DNA from: Brooklawnia sp937867175
GTDB lineage: Bacteria > Actinomycetota > Actinomycetes > Propionibacteriales > Propionibacteriaceae
Assembly (NCBI GenBank): GCA_036821905.1
Contig: DAISIR010000002.1
Location: 246,785 to 310,784, forward strand
Direction: 5' to 3'
Length of the DNA: 64,000 nucleotides
Positions 54,664 through 63,546 of the stretch are shown here, piece after piece. The position numbers were made by a program, and so were the translations under genes. The notes beneath the pieces are model-generated. The model had not been told where the DNA came from, did no database searches, and was given only the letters and a program-made list of their open reading frames with translations. Positions within the stretch are counted from its first letter, which is position 1, and each line of letters begins with the position of its first letter.

Positions 54664-56681
54664 GACGGTGCCTGGAAGAACGCCAGATCGGCATACGGCC
54701 CTGGCAGCGGCACCAGGAAGCGACGGTCCAAGAACCGGTTGGACCGCTCGCATGACGTTTCGGACGCCATCGTGCAGCAGTGGCAGGCGGCACCGTGCAG
54801 GAAGTCCTCGGGGACGGCCGGCGTCCGGTAGGCGCAGATCGGGTCCGATGAGCAGCGCGAGGCGTGCCGAAGCGCGTTGTCGACGATCCGAGGCAACCGG
54901 CTCGGCTCGCTCAGCTGAACGAGTCCGCCGAGCGTGCCGTCGCTGTCGGACGAGGTCGTCAGGAGCAGCAGGCCGGCGGCAGGTGGGCGTCCGTTTTGAC
55001 CGCGCCAGGCGTAGATCCGCTCGGAGATGCTGGCCGCACCGAAGCCGGACGACATGGCCATCTCCCGCAGCAGCACGTGCGAGAGCGTGTGCAGCAGCCA
55101 GTACCGAGGCGGCTGGAATCGCACCATGTGGTCGAGGTTGGTCGCGGTCTCGGACATCCGGTTTTCGAAGTTCCGCTTGTGCGCCTCCTGATGGGCCGTC
55201 CACAGCGAGGACGTCGTGACGTGCTTCTCCCACGTGGCGACGGCAGCCTCGTCCAGTTCGAGGAACACCCCTTCGCCGCGGTTCTGGACGCCGACCAGCC
55301 AGGTTGGCGCACTGGTGGCCAGCGGCGCCTGGCGGGACGGAAGGTCCAGGACGCGGTCCATCTCGTCGATGCGGGTGAACCCGAGCAGCGCTGTGGCCTC
55401 ACGGAGCTTCTCGACGGCGAGCACACGGGTGATCTGGGGCGGCATCCCGCAGGAGATCTGCCGGTTGCTCACCGTGAGCCCACTGGCCTCGTCGGCGTGA
55501 TGCTCGCCGGCCGCGTCCTGCTTGAGGTAGAGCCACTCGGGGACCAGCAGGTCGGTCGGTGACCAAGCGCTGCGTTCCTCGGGGCTGGCGTCCTGTGTCT
55601 TGGACGCGAGTGCGAGATCCACTGCCTCGCGCAGGTTGGCGTCCGAGTCGGGGACGGTGAGTGTGTTGTCCATCGCCAGGAGCGCGCGGATCACCTCTAG
55701 GTTGTCCCCGAACTGGAGGAGTTTGTCGCCCAGGACGACTCTGAGTTGGTCGGCGAAGTCCTGTTTGCGTTCGCCGGCGTCCATCGGCATGACGATCACC
55801 GACTGCAGGATCGGGAACCACAGGTTCGAGGCGCCGATCAGCATCAGATGAGCTTGCGCGTCGCAGCCGCCCGAGACGAAGGCGTCCAGGTGGGGAAAGC
55901 GTCCCCGGCAGGCGGGTAGCTTGGCCTTCCCCTGCGCACCCTGGGCCTCATTCATGCCACGTTTGGAGCCGCACGAGGCGCACTCGAAGGTCGCGGACGC
56001 CCCTCGCCCCGCCGTGTTCTCGAGCATCTTCAGGTGGGGGACCTCGGCGTCCGGGCAGGTGCCGCCGCGATGGACCCAGCGGTCGTAGGGGAACTCGTCG
56101 AGGTGCCCGTTGGTGCAGGCCAGCAGGTATCGGGCGGGGATGGCGAGCGAACGTCGCCTGCCGCCACCCTTGCTGCCTTTGCCGAAGCCCGGGCAGCCGA
56201 CATGGTCGAAGCGGGCCTCGTCGGGACGGTACGGGTGGGTGTTGCGGTACTCGAACCGGGACAACGGGGCGAGCAGGTTGCAGCCGGTGCAGCGCAGCCA
56301 CTGCGGGAACACGATCGCCGGGACGCCGAGGTCGCGCCCCTCGTCGGAGAACGCCGAGACGTCGGGTTGGTGTGGGAAGGGCCGGATCTCGTCCACCTGG
56401 GCCCCGAGTTGCAGACGGACGGCCTGGAGAAGCCGGGGGGCGTGGATCCGCGGGACCCCGTCGCGCCTCTTCCAGATCCGGTCCCAGGCGTCCAGACCGC
56501 TGGGCATGACGGTGAAGTGCGGCAGGTCCATGATCGAACCCGGCCCGTAGGTGTACAGCAGCGACGAGGGTCGTCCGGAGCCGACCTTGGCATAGTTCTT
56601 CTTGACGCCCTGCTCCTTGAGCTGTTCGGCGTCGCCGAGCGGGTCGAGGGTGTTCCTGCCGCTGATCCAGGTCGTGGTCAT
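54660..56681 (-). CDS. drmB: DISARM protein DrmB (DUF1998)
   Basis: A 673-residue DUF1998 protein, one of the three core DISARM components. In the characterised system DrmA and DrmB form a complex that loads onto phage DNA ends. Cysteine clusters that probably bind zinc are seen at CTGC (about residue 130), CTNGH, CASCGSKRG and, in the C-terminal part, CAYRT and CHCC. The DUF1998 core has YWLLHTLSHVLLREMAMSSG followed by FGAASISERIYA (about 525-560). It begins 2 bases after the drmA stop and overlaps drmC, so the three are one operon. Confidence 0.92.
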   Translation of the reverse strand: MTTTWISGRNTLDPLGDAEQLKEQGVKKNYAKVGSGRPSSLLYTYGPGSIMDLPHFTVMPSGLDAWDRIWKRRDGVPRIHAPRLLQAVRLQLGAQVDEIRPFPHQPDVSAFSDEGRDLGVPAIVFPQWLRCTGCNLLAPLSRFEYRNTHPYRPDEARFDHVGCPGFGKGSKGGGRRRSLAIPARYLLACTNGHLDEFPYDRWVHRGGTCPDAEVPHLKMLENTAGRGASATFECASCGSKRGMNEAQGAQGKAKLPACRGRFPHLDAFVSGGCDAQAHLMLIGASNLWFPILQSVIVMPMDAGERKQDFADQLRVVLGDKLLQFGDNLEVIRALLAMDNTLTVPDSDANLREAVDLALASKTQDASPEERSAWSPTDLLVPEWLYLKQDAAGEHHADEASGLTVSNRQISCGMPPQITRVLAVEKLREATALLGFTRIDEMDRVLDLPSRQAPLATSAPTWLVGVQNRGEGVFLELDEAAVATWEKHVTTSSLWTAHQEAHKRNFENRMSETATNLDHMVRFQPPRYWLLHTLSHVLLREMAMSSGFGAASISERIYAWRGQNGRPPAAGLLLLTTSSDSDGTLGGLVQLSEPSRLPRIVDNALRHASRCSSDPICAYRTPAVPEDFLHGAACHCCTMASETSCERSNRFLDRRFLVPLPGPYADLAFFQAPS

Positions 56682-56683
56682 GT

Positions 56684-59600
56684 TCAGTCCTCGTCCTCTG
56701 TGGGGAAGGCCCAGTCGGGCTCGTGATCGGCGGGCATCAGGAACAGCTTCTTCGGGTCCGGGGAGACCAGCAGGTTGATCTCCGGCTGCACCTCGCGCAT
56801 CGAGTTGGGCACGACGAACGGAGCGTCCTCCATGATCTCCTTGCGGGTGGTGGCCTCGGCGCCGATCATCAACGCACCCTGGTCACTGCCCTTGCGGACG
56901 CGTTCGTAGACCAGCGTCTTGCCCTGGGCCAGGAGTTCCTTCTTGCGCTGGTTCCAGTACTCCACCCGGATACCAAGCCGCTCGTGGATCCTGGTGGCGG
57001 CCTCCTCGTCGCGGGAGGCAGCGAGCCCTCGCGCTGTGAGTCGCTCCATGAGGGTGGAGAGCAGCGCGGCTTCGGCGTCCACCTTGCTGGCGCCCTTCTC
57101 CGGCGAGAGCCCTTGTTCGCCGCGGCCCCCCGAAATGACCCGCGCGGCGCTCACGAGGACGCCGTCCAGGCCGCGTTCGATCGCCGTGACCGAGAACGGC
57201 GTCACCGACAGCGCTTCCACCTGGGAATAGAACGTCTCGTGGTAATGCCGGAACTGCTCGAAGTGCGCCAAGTCGCGGGGTCTCGCCCAGTTGCCCAGTG
57301 TGACGACCAGACCGGGGCGGTCGGCGGAGCGGCCCACCCGCGAGGACGCCTGGATGTACTCGGCGGTGTTCTTGGGCTGGCCGATCAGCAGCATCAGGCC
57401 CAGCCGCAGCACGTCGACGCCCACCTGCAGCATCGAGGTTGCCAGCACAGCGTCGAACGGGGTCTGGGTCCGGAGCGGCATCCTCTTGCCGTCCGCGGCC
57501 GCCGCGATCCGGGCGGCCCGGGCCTCGTTGGTGTCGTAGTCGGGGTCGAAGGGGACGGCGAGCTGGTCGAGGGTGTCGGTGATCGCCGAGCTGGCCACGC
57601 GTGAGGTCAGCTCGGCGACGTTCAGCGAGCCGAAGGCGACGCCGGAGCGCTTCGGCAGCCTGGACCATCGCCGGCCACGGGACAGGCCGGTCTGGATGTC
57701 GTCCTGCATGAAGCGGGCCATACCTGCGAGTTCCCGGGTGGCGTTGAAGTACGCCACCAACGTTAGGTAGGCGTCCGCGGACGCCGGGTCACGGTCGAGC
57801 AGAAGCTGGGCGCCGGCCATCAGCACCTCGGCGACGCGGATCTCGGCGGCGGTGAGCCGGACGCCCGACGCGCAGACGCCGACGTAACGGCGTCCGGGGT
57901 TCTTCTCCGACACGGGCACCTCGGTTGAGAACCACGTGTCGGACACGTCGAGCACCTGAGGCGGGAAGATCGCCGTGTTGCGGCCGTACAGGCCGCGGAC
58001 CTGGTCGGCGGCGTTGCGCACCGTCGCCGACGACGCGACGATCAACGGCTGGCAGGGGGTGCCGGCGCCCGTCTTCCAAGCGGTGAGCGTGTCGATCGCG
58101 ACCTCGAACAGGCCGACCGTGGTGCCCAGCGCTCCGGTGATGAGGTGCAGCTCGTCCTGGATGATGAGGTCCGGGGGTCGGAGGCGTCCGGTCGGCCGCA
58201 CGTGCGCGGCCGGGTGCGGGCCTGCCGCGTTGTGATGCTGACCCGTGCAGCCAGCGAAGTCCGGGTGGACGTATCCGTGCCGATCACACCGTTGGCTCAC
58301 GTAACCGAAGAGGGACGCCGCCTCTCCCTCGCGGGCCAGCCGAGCGAACTTGTCGACCGTCGCGATGACGAACGCCGGGGCGAGGCGGTAGATCTCCTCG
58401 TCGGTGGTGAGCACCGGGAGGCCCTCCTCGACGGTGCCGCCGGACGAGAAGGGGCACTCGGCGAACGGGTCGCCGCAGTACACGAACACGCGGCCGACCG
58501 CCGTGTCGACCCGTACGTGCTCCTTGCGGATCGGGGTGCCGCACCACGGGCAGCGCTTGACCTGGAGCACGGTGAGCCCGTGGTCGTAACCGCTGTCGTT
58601 GGCGGTGCGCAGTTGCTCGTCGGCCTCCTTCACCCGCTTCGGCGACACATTCGTGCCTACCCACAACCCGATCCGGAACGGCTCTGCCCCCCACAACTCG
58701 GGCTTATCGCGCCGGGCAAGCTCGGCCGCGCACACCATCGTGGACGCCCGCTGGAATTGCTGGGCAGTCAGCAGCCGCAACGTGTAACGCATCAGCACCG
58801 CCAGCCCGGACCGACCGTCGAGCGGGCCGTCAGCCGAGTCGACCACCCCCTGGAGCCGTCGGATCGCGAAAGTGAACGCCGCCAGGCCGAGGTAGGCCTC
58901 GGTCTTGCCTCCGCCGGTCGGGAAGAACAACAGCTCGACCTGGGCAAGGCTCGGGTCGGCGCGGCGCTTGTGGGCAGGGTCGCACAGTGCGGGGATCTGC
59001 ATCAGCACGAAGGCGAGCTGGAACATACGCCAGCTGTGCGCAGACGCCCCCCGCGCCGCCACCTGGGCGGCGGCTTGGTCGGCCTCCAGGGAGTCGTCCT
59101 TGCTGCGCAACGCCGCGATCTCGGTGTGGACACGCTGGTCAGCCATCACACCGTTCATGAACCGGAAGCACTTCAAGGCGTCCTCGTGGTCGACGAGGTA
59201 GGCGATGCCCTGGTTGAGTCGAGTGGCGGCCTGTGACGCTTCGATGATGGCCTCGTCGGCGTCGGGCTGCAAGTGCGCAGGAAGGGTTGCCGCGTTGGCC
59301 TTCTGCTGTTCCAGCCATGTGGCGTAGCCGGCGGCGATCGGCTCCAGGCCGGCGCGCAACTCCTCCACGGACGCCGTGGCCAGCACCCGCATGTCGGTGA
59401 TGACGCCCTCGGCCGCGGTCGCCCGCGTCTGAGGGGTTTCAGAGACCGGTAGCCACGTCGTCCAGACCTTGCTGGCGCGGCGGGTGCCGGTCACCTCATG
59501 CCAGTCGACCGAGCAGGTGCGCCCGACTGCGAACTCGAGGCGATCACGGTACTGCAGGTTGAGCCGGTTCACCTCTTCGTCGGGGTCACGGTGGGTGTCG

Positions 59601-60361
59601 TTCAAAGCGTCCCGGACGGGGAGGAACACCGCCTGGTCGCCGGCCTCGACGTAGAGCTTCGCCTGGAACAGCCACTGGTGGACCGGAATGCGGCCGACCG
59701 CCTCCGCGTCGTTGCAGAGCGCGATCTCAACGAGCCGCCGGTCCGGCTCCGCGAAGGAATCGATGCGCAGCACCGCGTCGTCGATCAGCTCGTACTCCCG
59801 AGTGCTGCCCGGGGCGAGGTCGGCCACCTGCACCACGACGGGGACGTCGTGGGGGGTGCGCACGAACTCCCGCGGCTGCCGACCCCCCTCGGGGCGTTCA
59901 CCCTCCACATTGCGGGCGCGATACGTTCCCCAGGACGCGATGACGGTGAACGACTCGACGTCGAGCGGCAGCTGTAACCGCAGGCCCATCGACGCCGGGA
60001 TCATCAGGCCGCGCTTGGGGCCCGTGTCCTCGGCCGCGTCCTCGTCGGCGTCCGTCGTGGTCTCGTCGGCACCGGGCACCGGGACGCCGCTGCTCAGCCC
60101 AGCCTCCTCGGACTCGCCCTGCGCGGCGTCATCCTCGGACGGGGAGGGCGTCACTTTGGCGGCGGTGAGTCGTCGCGGCGCGATACGACCGATGGGGTAG
60201 GCCGTGTCCGGCGCGACGGCCAGCGCCTCGTGATCGCCGTAGAGCGGGCCGAGCAACTCTCGGGAGAGGACGTCTGCGAGATTCTCGCGCGCAGACCAGG
60301 CGGTGCCATCGGGGTCGACGGCCAACTCATACGCCGGCGACGCCATCGACTGGGTGCTCAC
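56684..60361 (-). CDS. drmA: DISARM protein DrmA (SF2 helicase)
   Basis: A 1225-residue helicase, the largest core DISARM protein. Walker A is FFPTGGGKTEAY (about residue 480), the DEAH box is DELH in IIQDELHLITGAL (about 735), motif III is VASSATVRNA, and motif VI is QASSRVGRSADRPG (about 1003). An acidic, low-complexity linker lies near residues 70-118. Two cysteine-rich spots (CPWCGTP, and CDRHGYVHPDFAGC) suggest zinc binding. The start is GTG 60361 with strong Shine-Dalgarno GGAGGAG 5 bases upstream. It is divergent from the immA-type gene. Confidence 0.93.
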   Translation of the reverse strand: MSTQSMASPAYELAVDPDGTAWSARENLADVLSRELLGPLYGDHEALAVAPDTAYPIGRIAPRRLTAAKVTPSPSEDDAAQGESEEAGLSSGVPVPGADETTTDADEDAAEDTGPKRGLMIPASMGLRLQLPLDVESFTVIASWGTYRARNVEGERPEGGRQPREFVRTPHDVPVVVQVADLAPGSTREYELIDDAVLRIDSFAEPDRRLVEIALCNDAEAVGRIPVHQWLFQAKLYVEAGDQAVFLPVRDALNDTHRDPDEEVNRLNLQYRDRLEFAVGRTCSVDWHEVTGTRRASKVWTTWLPVSETPQTRATAAEGVITDMRVLATASVEELRAGLEPIAAGYATWLEQQKANAATLPAHLQPDADEAIIEASQAATRLNQGIAYLVDHEDALKCFRFMNGVMADQRVHTEIAALRSKDDSLEADQAAAQVAARGASAHSWRMFQLAFVLMQIPALCDPAHKRRADPSLAQVELLFFPTGGGKTEAYLGLAAFTFAIRRLQGVVDSADGPLDGRSGLAVLMRYTLRLLTAQQFQRASTMVCAAELARRDKPELWGAEPFRIGLWVGTNVSPKRVKEADEQLRTANDSGYDHGLTVLQVKRCPWCGTPIRKEHVRVDTAVGRVFVYCGDPFAECPFSSGGTVEEGLPVLTTDEEIYRLAPAFVIATVDKFARLAREGEAASLFGYVSQRCDRHGYVHPDFAGCTGQHHNAAGPHPAAHVRPTGRLRPPDLIIQDELHLITGALGTTVGLFEVAIDTLTAWKTGAGTPCQPLIVASSATVRNAADQVRGLYGRNTAIFPPQVLDVSDTWFSTEVPVSEKNPGRRYVGVCASGVRLTAAEIRVAEVLMAGAQLLLDRDPASADAYLTLVAYFNATRELAGMARFMQDDIQTGLSRGRRWSRLPKRSGVAFGSLNVAELTSRVASSAITDTLDQLAVPFDPDYDTNEARAARIAAAADGKRMPLRTQTPFDAVLATSMLQVGVDVLRLGLMLLIGQPKNTAEYIQASSRVGRSADRPGLVVTLGNWARPRDLAHFEQFRHYHETFYSQVEALSVTPFSVTAIERGLDGVLVSAARVISGGRGEQGLSPEKGASKVDAEAALLSTLMERLTARGLAASRDEEAATRIHERLGIRVEYWNQRKKELLAQGKTLVYERVRKGSDQGALMIGAEATTRKEIMEDAPFVVPNSMREVQPEINLLVSPDPKKLFLMPADHEPDWAFPTEDED

Positions 60362-60441
60362 TGTTCTCCTCCCCCTAGGTGTTTGTCACCCTACTGGCGA
60401 CGCCCGACGATTTACTCGGTCTTTGAGCTCTCCCCTTGGAA

Positions 60442-60466
60442 TCAACACGCGCCAGCGTGCTGTTGA
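60442..60466. promoter_or_regulatory. 25-bp inverted repeat in the drmA/immA divergent region
   Basis: TCAACA (60442-60447) and TGTTGA (60461-60466) are perfect 6-base arms 13 bases apart, with an inner CGC/GCG dyad. TTGACT at 60463-60468 is a -35-like hexamer for the immA side and overlaps the right arm. No good -10 could be fixed 17 bases on (CCTGAT is the nearest). A regulator binding here would block transcription towards immA and possibly drmA. Confidence 0.5.
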
Positions 60467-60513
60467 CTCTCCTAGGGCTCTGCGATCCTGATACCAGGCG
60501 AAGGGAGGACGAC

Positions 60514-61671
60514 ATGGCGAGCGCGCGCGTTGCTGTTCGCCCCCCCGTGCTGGAGTGGGCGCGGCATCGAGGGGGCAAGGACACCGCCGCGATGCGCAAG
60601 AAGTTCCATGAGTGGGACCTGTGGATGACCCAGGAGGCACAGCCGACACTGCGTCAGGCTCAGGATCTCGCCGCCTATACACATGTGCCCTTTGGGATGC
60701 TCCTGCTGGACAGCCCGCCCGTCGTGGAGTTGCCCATACCTGATTTCCGTGTCACAGGCGAAGGAAAGGAGCAGCCGAGCCAGGACCTCCTCGACACGAT
60801 CTACCTCAGCCAGCAGCGTCAGGGATGGTTCGAGGACTATCTGGGCCGGTTTGGAGCCGAGCCCCTTGGCTTCGTCGGCTCCGCCAAGGGCGCTGCCGTG
60901 GACGAGGCCGCCGCGATGATCAGCGATGCCCTCGAGTACGGGCTCGCGACTCGAGCGACGTTGCGGACTACGGACGACGCCCGGAAACACCTGATCCGCG
61001 CCTTCGAGCAACTTGGTGGACTCGTCGTCGCGTCCTCCATGGTGGGCAACAACACACACCGAATGCTCGATCGTGACGAGTTCCGTGGCTTCACGCTACA
61101 AAGCGCCACCGCGCCGCTGGTCTTCGTCAACGCCCACGACACGAAGCCAGGCCAAGTCTTCTCCCTGCTCCACGAGTTCGGGCACGTCTGGCATGGCGAC
61201 ACTGGCGTCAGCGTGGGCGGCGATCCGCTGACGGGGGCGGGTGCCGCCATCGAGAGGTGGTGCGATGAAGTTGCGGCTGAGATCGCCGTACCGAAGAAGG
61301 ACCTCGTTCGGCGGTTCGAAAGCCATCGTCCCCTCACTGTCGAACTCGAACGTTTGGCCGACTTCTACCGGTGCTCCACCCTCGTCATCCTGATTCGCCT
61401 CCGCTCTGTCGGCCTCTTTTCCAACGATGGATTCGACGCCGCGTACGAAGCCGAACTCGGCAGGTTGTTGGCCCTCATCGGCGATCGGAGCACGTCCTCC
61501 GGCGGTGACTTCTACAACAACCAACCCTTCCGCATTGGTGAGCGTCTCTCCCGCGCGCTCATCTCCGACACGCGCAGGGGGGCCACCCCACTAACGGAGG
61601 CGCTCCGACTGATGGCCCTCGGCTCCACGGCAGTGTTCGACGCTTACGCGAGCAGGCTGGAGGCTCGCTGA
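60514..61671 (+). CDS. XRE-like/ImmA-IrrE metalloprotease protein (putative antitoxin)
   Basis: A 385-residue protein. The N-terminal 65 residues (VLEWARHRGG, QPTLRQAQDLAAYTHVPFGM and LLLDSPP) look like a degenerate XRE-type helix-turn-helix. A COG2856 metalloprotease domain follows, with the zinc motif HEFGH at residues 220-224 and CDEVAAEIAVP providing a further ligand. Such proteins are antitoxins when encoded before DUF4411 toxin genes, and this one overlaps the DUF4411 gene by 1 base (TGATG). ATG 60514 has AAGGGAGGA about 4 bases upstream. The nearby inverted repeat may be its operator. Confidence 0.85.
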   Translation: MASARVAVRPPVLEWARHRGGKDTAAMRKKFHEWDLWMTQEAQPTLRQAQDLAAYTHVPFGMLLLDSPPVVELPIPDFRVTGEGKEQPSQDLLDTIYLSQQRQGWFEDYLGRFGAEPLGFVGSAKGAAVDEAAAMISDALEYGLATRATLRTTDDARKHLIRAFEQLGGLVVASSMVGNNTHRMLDRDEFRGFTLQSATAPLVFVNAHDTKPGQVFSLLHEFGHVWHGDTGVSVGGDPLTGAGAAIERWCDEVAAEIAVPKKDLVRRFESHRPLTVELERLADFYRCSTLVILIRLRSVGLFSNDGFDAAYEAELGRLLALIGDRSTSSGGDFYNNQPFRIGERLSRALISDTRRGATPLTEALRLMALGSTAVFDAYASRLEAR

Positions 61672-62435
61672 TGTTCCTGCTCGACTCCAACATCTTCATC
61701 GAAGCTTCGCGCACGTACTACTCTCCCAACATCTCCCTCGACTTCTGGGACTGGCTGGCCGCCAAACATTTGGAGGGCGAGGTGGCCTCCATTCCTGAGG
61801 TCAAGCACGAGATCCTCGACGGGAAGTCCGGCCACCTGACAACGTGGGTTGGGGGACTGCCACAGAGCTTCTGGCTGAAACCCGACCAGCAGACGGTGAC
61901 CAGCATGACCGCGCTGAGTGCTTGGACGATGGACCCCGCACGGCAGTACTTCCCCGCAGCACTAAATGACTTCTTGTCGAAGGCGGCCTACTTCCTTGTG
62001 GCCGCCGCAAACGCGGGACGTCACGTCGTCGTGACCAGAGAGCAGCCCGCTCCGGACGCCATGAAGCGCATCCTCATCCCTGATTCGTGCCGTGCGATGG
62101 ACGTCCGGTATGCCGATCCGTTCAGCGTGTACGAAGCCTTGGGCTTGACGCTGACAGTGAAACCGGAACCCTGCGTCCATCAGATCAGATGCAGGCGCGG
62201 CGGTCTGGTTCTTCGGGGCTGCCTTCGACAGCCACGGTCGAGTGGCGCCACCGGAGCAGCACTCGCTCGTCATCGAAAAGGCGTCCGACGACTCCGCGGC
62301 GAATACGCAGGCTATCGAGTTGCGTCAGGAGGACCGCTCGCTTCGCCAGCTCGTCGCCACCCGCTGCCGCCCAGGCGCCAACAACCGTCGCTTGTGCAAT
62401 CGGCTCGTCACCACGTTCGGCGAGTAGGCGCTTGA
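61671..62435 (+). CDS. DUF4411 (PIN-like) toxin, 3' end altered
   Basis: The first 165 residues form a DUF4411 protein with a PIN-type fold: MFLLDSNIFIEASRTYYSPN at the N-terminus carries the first acidic residue, and ALNDFLSKAAYFLVAAANAG and VVVTREQ follow. DUF4411 proteins are probable RNase toxins. The domain ends near DPFSVYEALGLTLTV, where relatives stop. Here the frame runs on for about 86 residues, entirely antisense to the recombinase gene. The original stop was probably lost when the recombinase segment joined at about 62,155-62,185. The tail may affect stability or activity. Confidence 0.75.
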   Translation: MFLLDSNIFIEASRTYYSPNISLDFWDWLAAKHLEGEVASIPEVKHEILDGKSGHLTTWVGGLPQSFWLKPDQQTVTSMTALSAWTMDPARQYFPAALNDFLSKAAYFLVAAANAGRHVVVTREQPAPDAMKRILIPDSCRAMDVRYADPFSVYEALGLTLTVKPEPCVHQIRCRRGGLVLRGCLRQPRSSGATGAALARHRKGVRRLRGEYAGYRVASGGPLASPARRHPLPPRRQQPSLVQSARHHVRRVGA

Positions 62436-63507
62436 CAAGGTAGGGGTCGAGCGCGCCTCTGCTCATCGTCTGTCGACATCGCGGACAGTAAAGCACCGGA
62501 CGTCCCTGATTCGTCCCTCGGCACATGTAGACGTCGCACTCATCACAGCGCGCGACCCGCGACAAGAACGGGCTCGTTGACTGGCGTTCGCCACGCTTCC
62601 GGGCTTGCGGGCTCGTGCGTGAATCGAGCATCTCCTGGAGAACGCCGAACTCCTCGAGCGAGATGACGGCAAGCGCTTCGTTGACGACCGGGTCGCCATT
62701 GTCGTCGCGCACGACCGCGAAGGGATCTGCACGCTTGGCGCTCTTGGCCCTTCCCGGGTTGTGCGGCGTCATGCCCGCCAGAATTGGGTTCCGCAGCAGT
62801 CCGTCGACCGTCTGCCGGTTCCAGGCTGGCTTCGCCCCCTCGGGAGCTGCTTGCCGGCCAGGGAGAGGGGCCCCATTCCTGGTCAGCCAGGTCGCGATCG
62901 CATTCACGGTCCCACCTTCCAGTGCGATCTCGACGGCCTCATTCAGCCACGGCGCACACACCGGATCCTTGACCAGCACCCTGCCCGGTCCACTCGGGTT
63001 GGGGATTGACCGGTAGCCATAGGGGATGCCACCACCGGGCCAGCGGCCATCCTTGAGCAACTGGGCGCGCGCCGCGCGGACCCGTGCTCGGATGGCCTCC
63101 GCCTCCATCTCGCCGAACACGGCCAGCATGACGGCGAAGGCTCGGCCCTGGGGGCTCGTCATGTCGATCGGATCCTCCACAGCGACAAGGCCGGCGCCTC
63201 GCTTCTGGAGGGTCTCATCCGCGTGGAGGAAGTCCAGGACCCGCCTCGCCAGCCGATCGACCTTCCAGATCACTACAGCATCGAAGTCGCCGGATCCGAG
63301 GAGTGATGTCCAGCCGCGGCGCTCCTCAGGGCGATTGGCCGTGGCTGATACCCCGTCGTCGACAAACTCGCCGACGACTTCCCATCCGCGGGCTTCCGCG
63401 TACTTGCGGCACGACTGGAGTTGGCGCGCAATGGAGACGGACTCTTCCTTCGTGACGCTGAGGCGGGCGTACAGGACGCATCTGCTGGCTTGCGTGAGGT
63501 TGTTCAT
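62185..63507 (-). CDS. Large serine recombinase
   Basis: A 440-residue site-specific recombinase. The N-terminal resolvase domain has the nucleophile S17 in YARLSVTKEESVSIARQLQS and the catalytic arginines in VIWKVDRLARR. The recombinase domain (PF07508-like) reads GGIPYGYRSIPNPSGPGRVL and later WNRQTVDGLLRNPILAGMTP. A zinc ribbon (CDECDVYMC and YCPRC) and a C-terminal helix follow. ATG 63507 fits the domain start; the frame upstream is antisense to drmMI. It should integrate, excise or invert DNA. Attachment sites usually lie close to such genes. Confidence 0.9.
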   Translation of the reverse strand: MNNLTQASRCVLYARLSVTKEESVSIARQLQSCRKYAEARGWEVVGEFVDDGVSATANRPEERRGWTSLLGSGDFDAVVIWKVDRLARRVLDFLHADETLQKRGAGLVAVEDPIDMTSPQGRAFAVMLAVFGEMEAEAIRARVRAARAQLLKDGRWPGGGIPYGYRSIPNPSGPGRVLVKDPVCAPWLNEAVEIALEGGTVNAIATWLTRNGAPLPGRQAAPEGAKPAWNRQTVDGLLRNPILAGMTPHNPGRAKSAKRADPFAVVRDDNGDPVVNEALAVISLEEFGVLQEMLDSRTSPQARKRGERQSTSPFLSRVARCDECDVYMCRGTNQGRPVLYCPRCRQTMSRGALDPYLVKRLLAERGDEPIAQATVVGAWAAAGGDELAKRAVLLTQLDSLRIRRGVVGRLFDDERVLLRWRHSTVAVEGSPEEPDRRACI

Positions 63508-63546
63508 GAGAGCAAGCCCACGCTCCGTGGTGGCCGTCTCGAGACC

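Noticed and set aside
53389..54831. 480-codon + strand frame spanning the pseudogene region and drmC
   Set aside because: It runs antisense to drmC and the end of drmB and crosses the remnants in the wrong frame. Only the separate 53,750-53,950 frame looks protein-like.
54664..55233. Longer drmC with a 190-residue N-terminal extension
   Set aside because: The extension is antisense-like, Arg- and Ala-rich and lies in another frame of drmB. GTG 54663 gives the usual DrmC length and a GTGA overlap.
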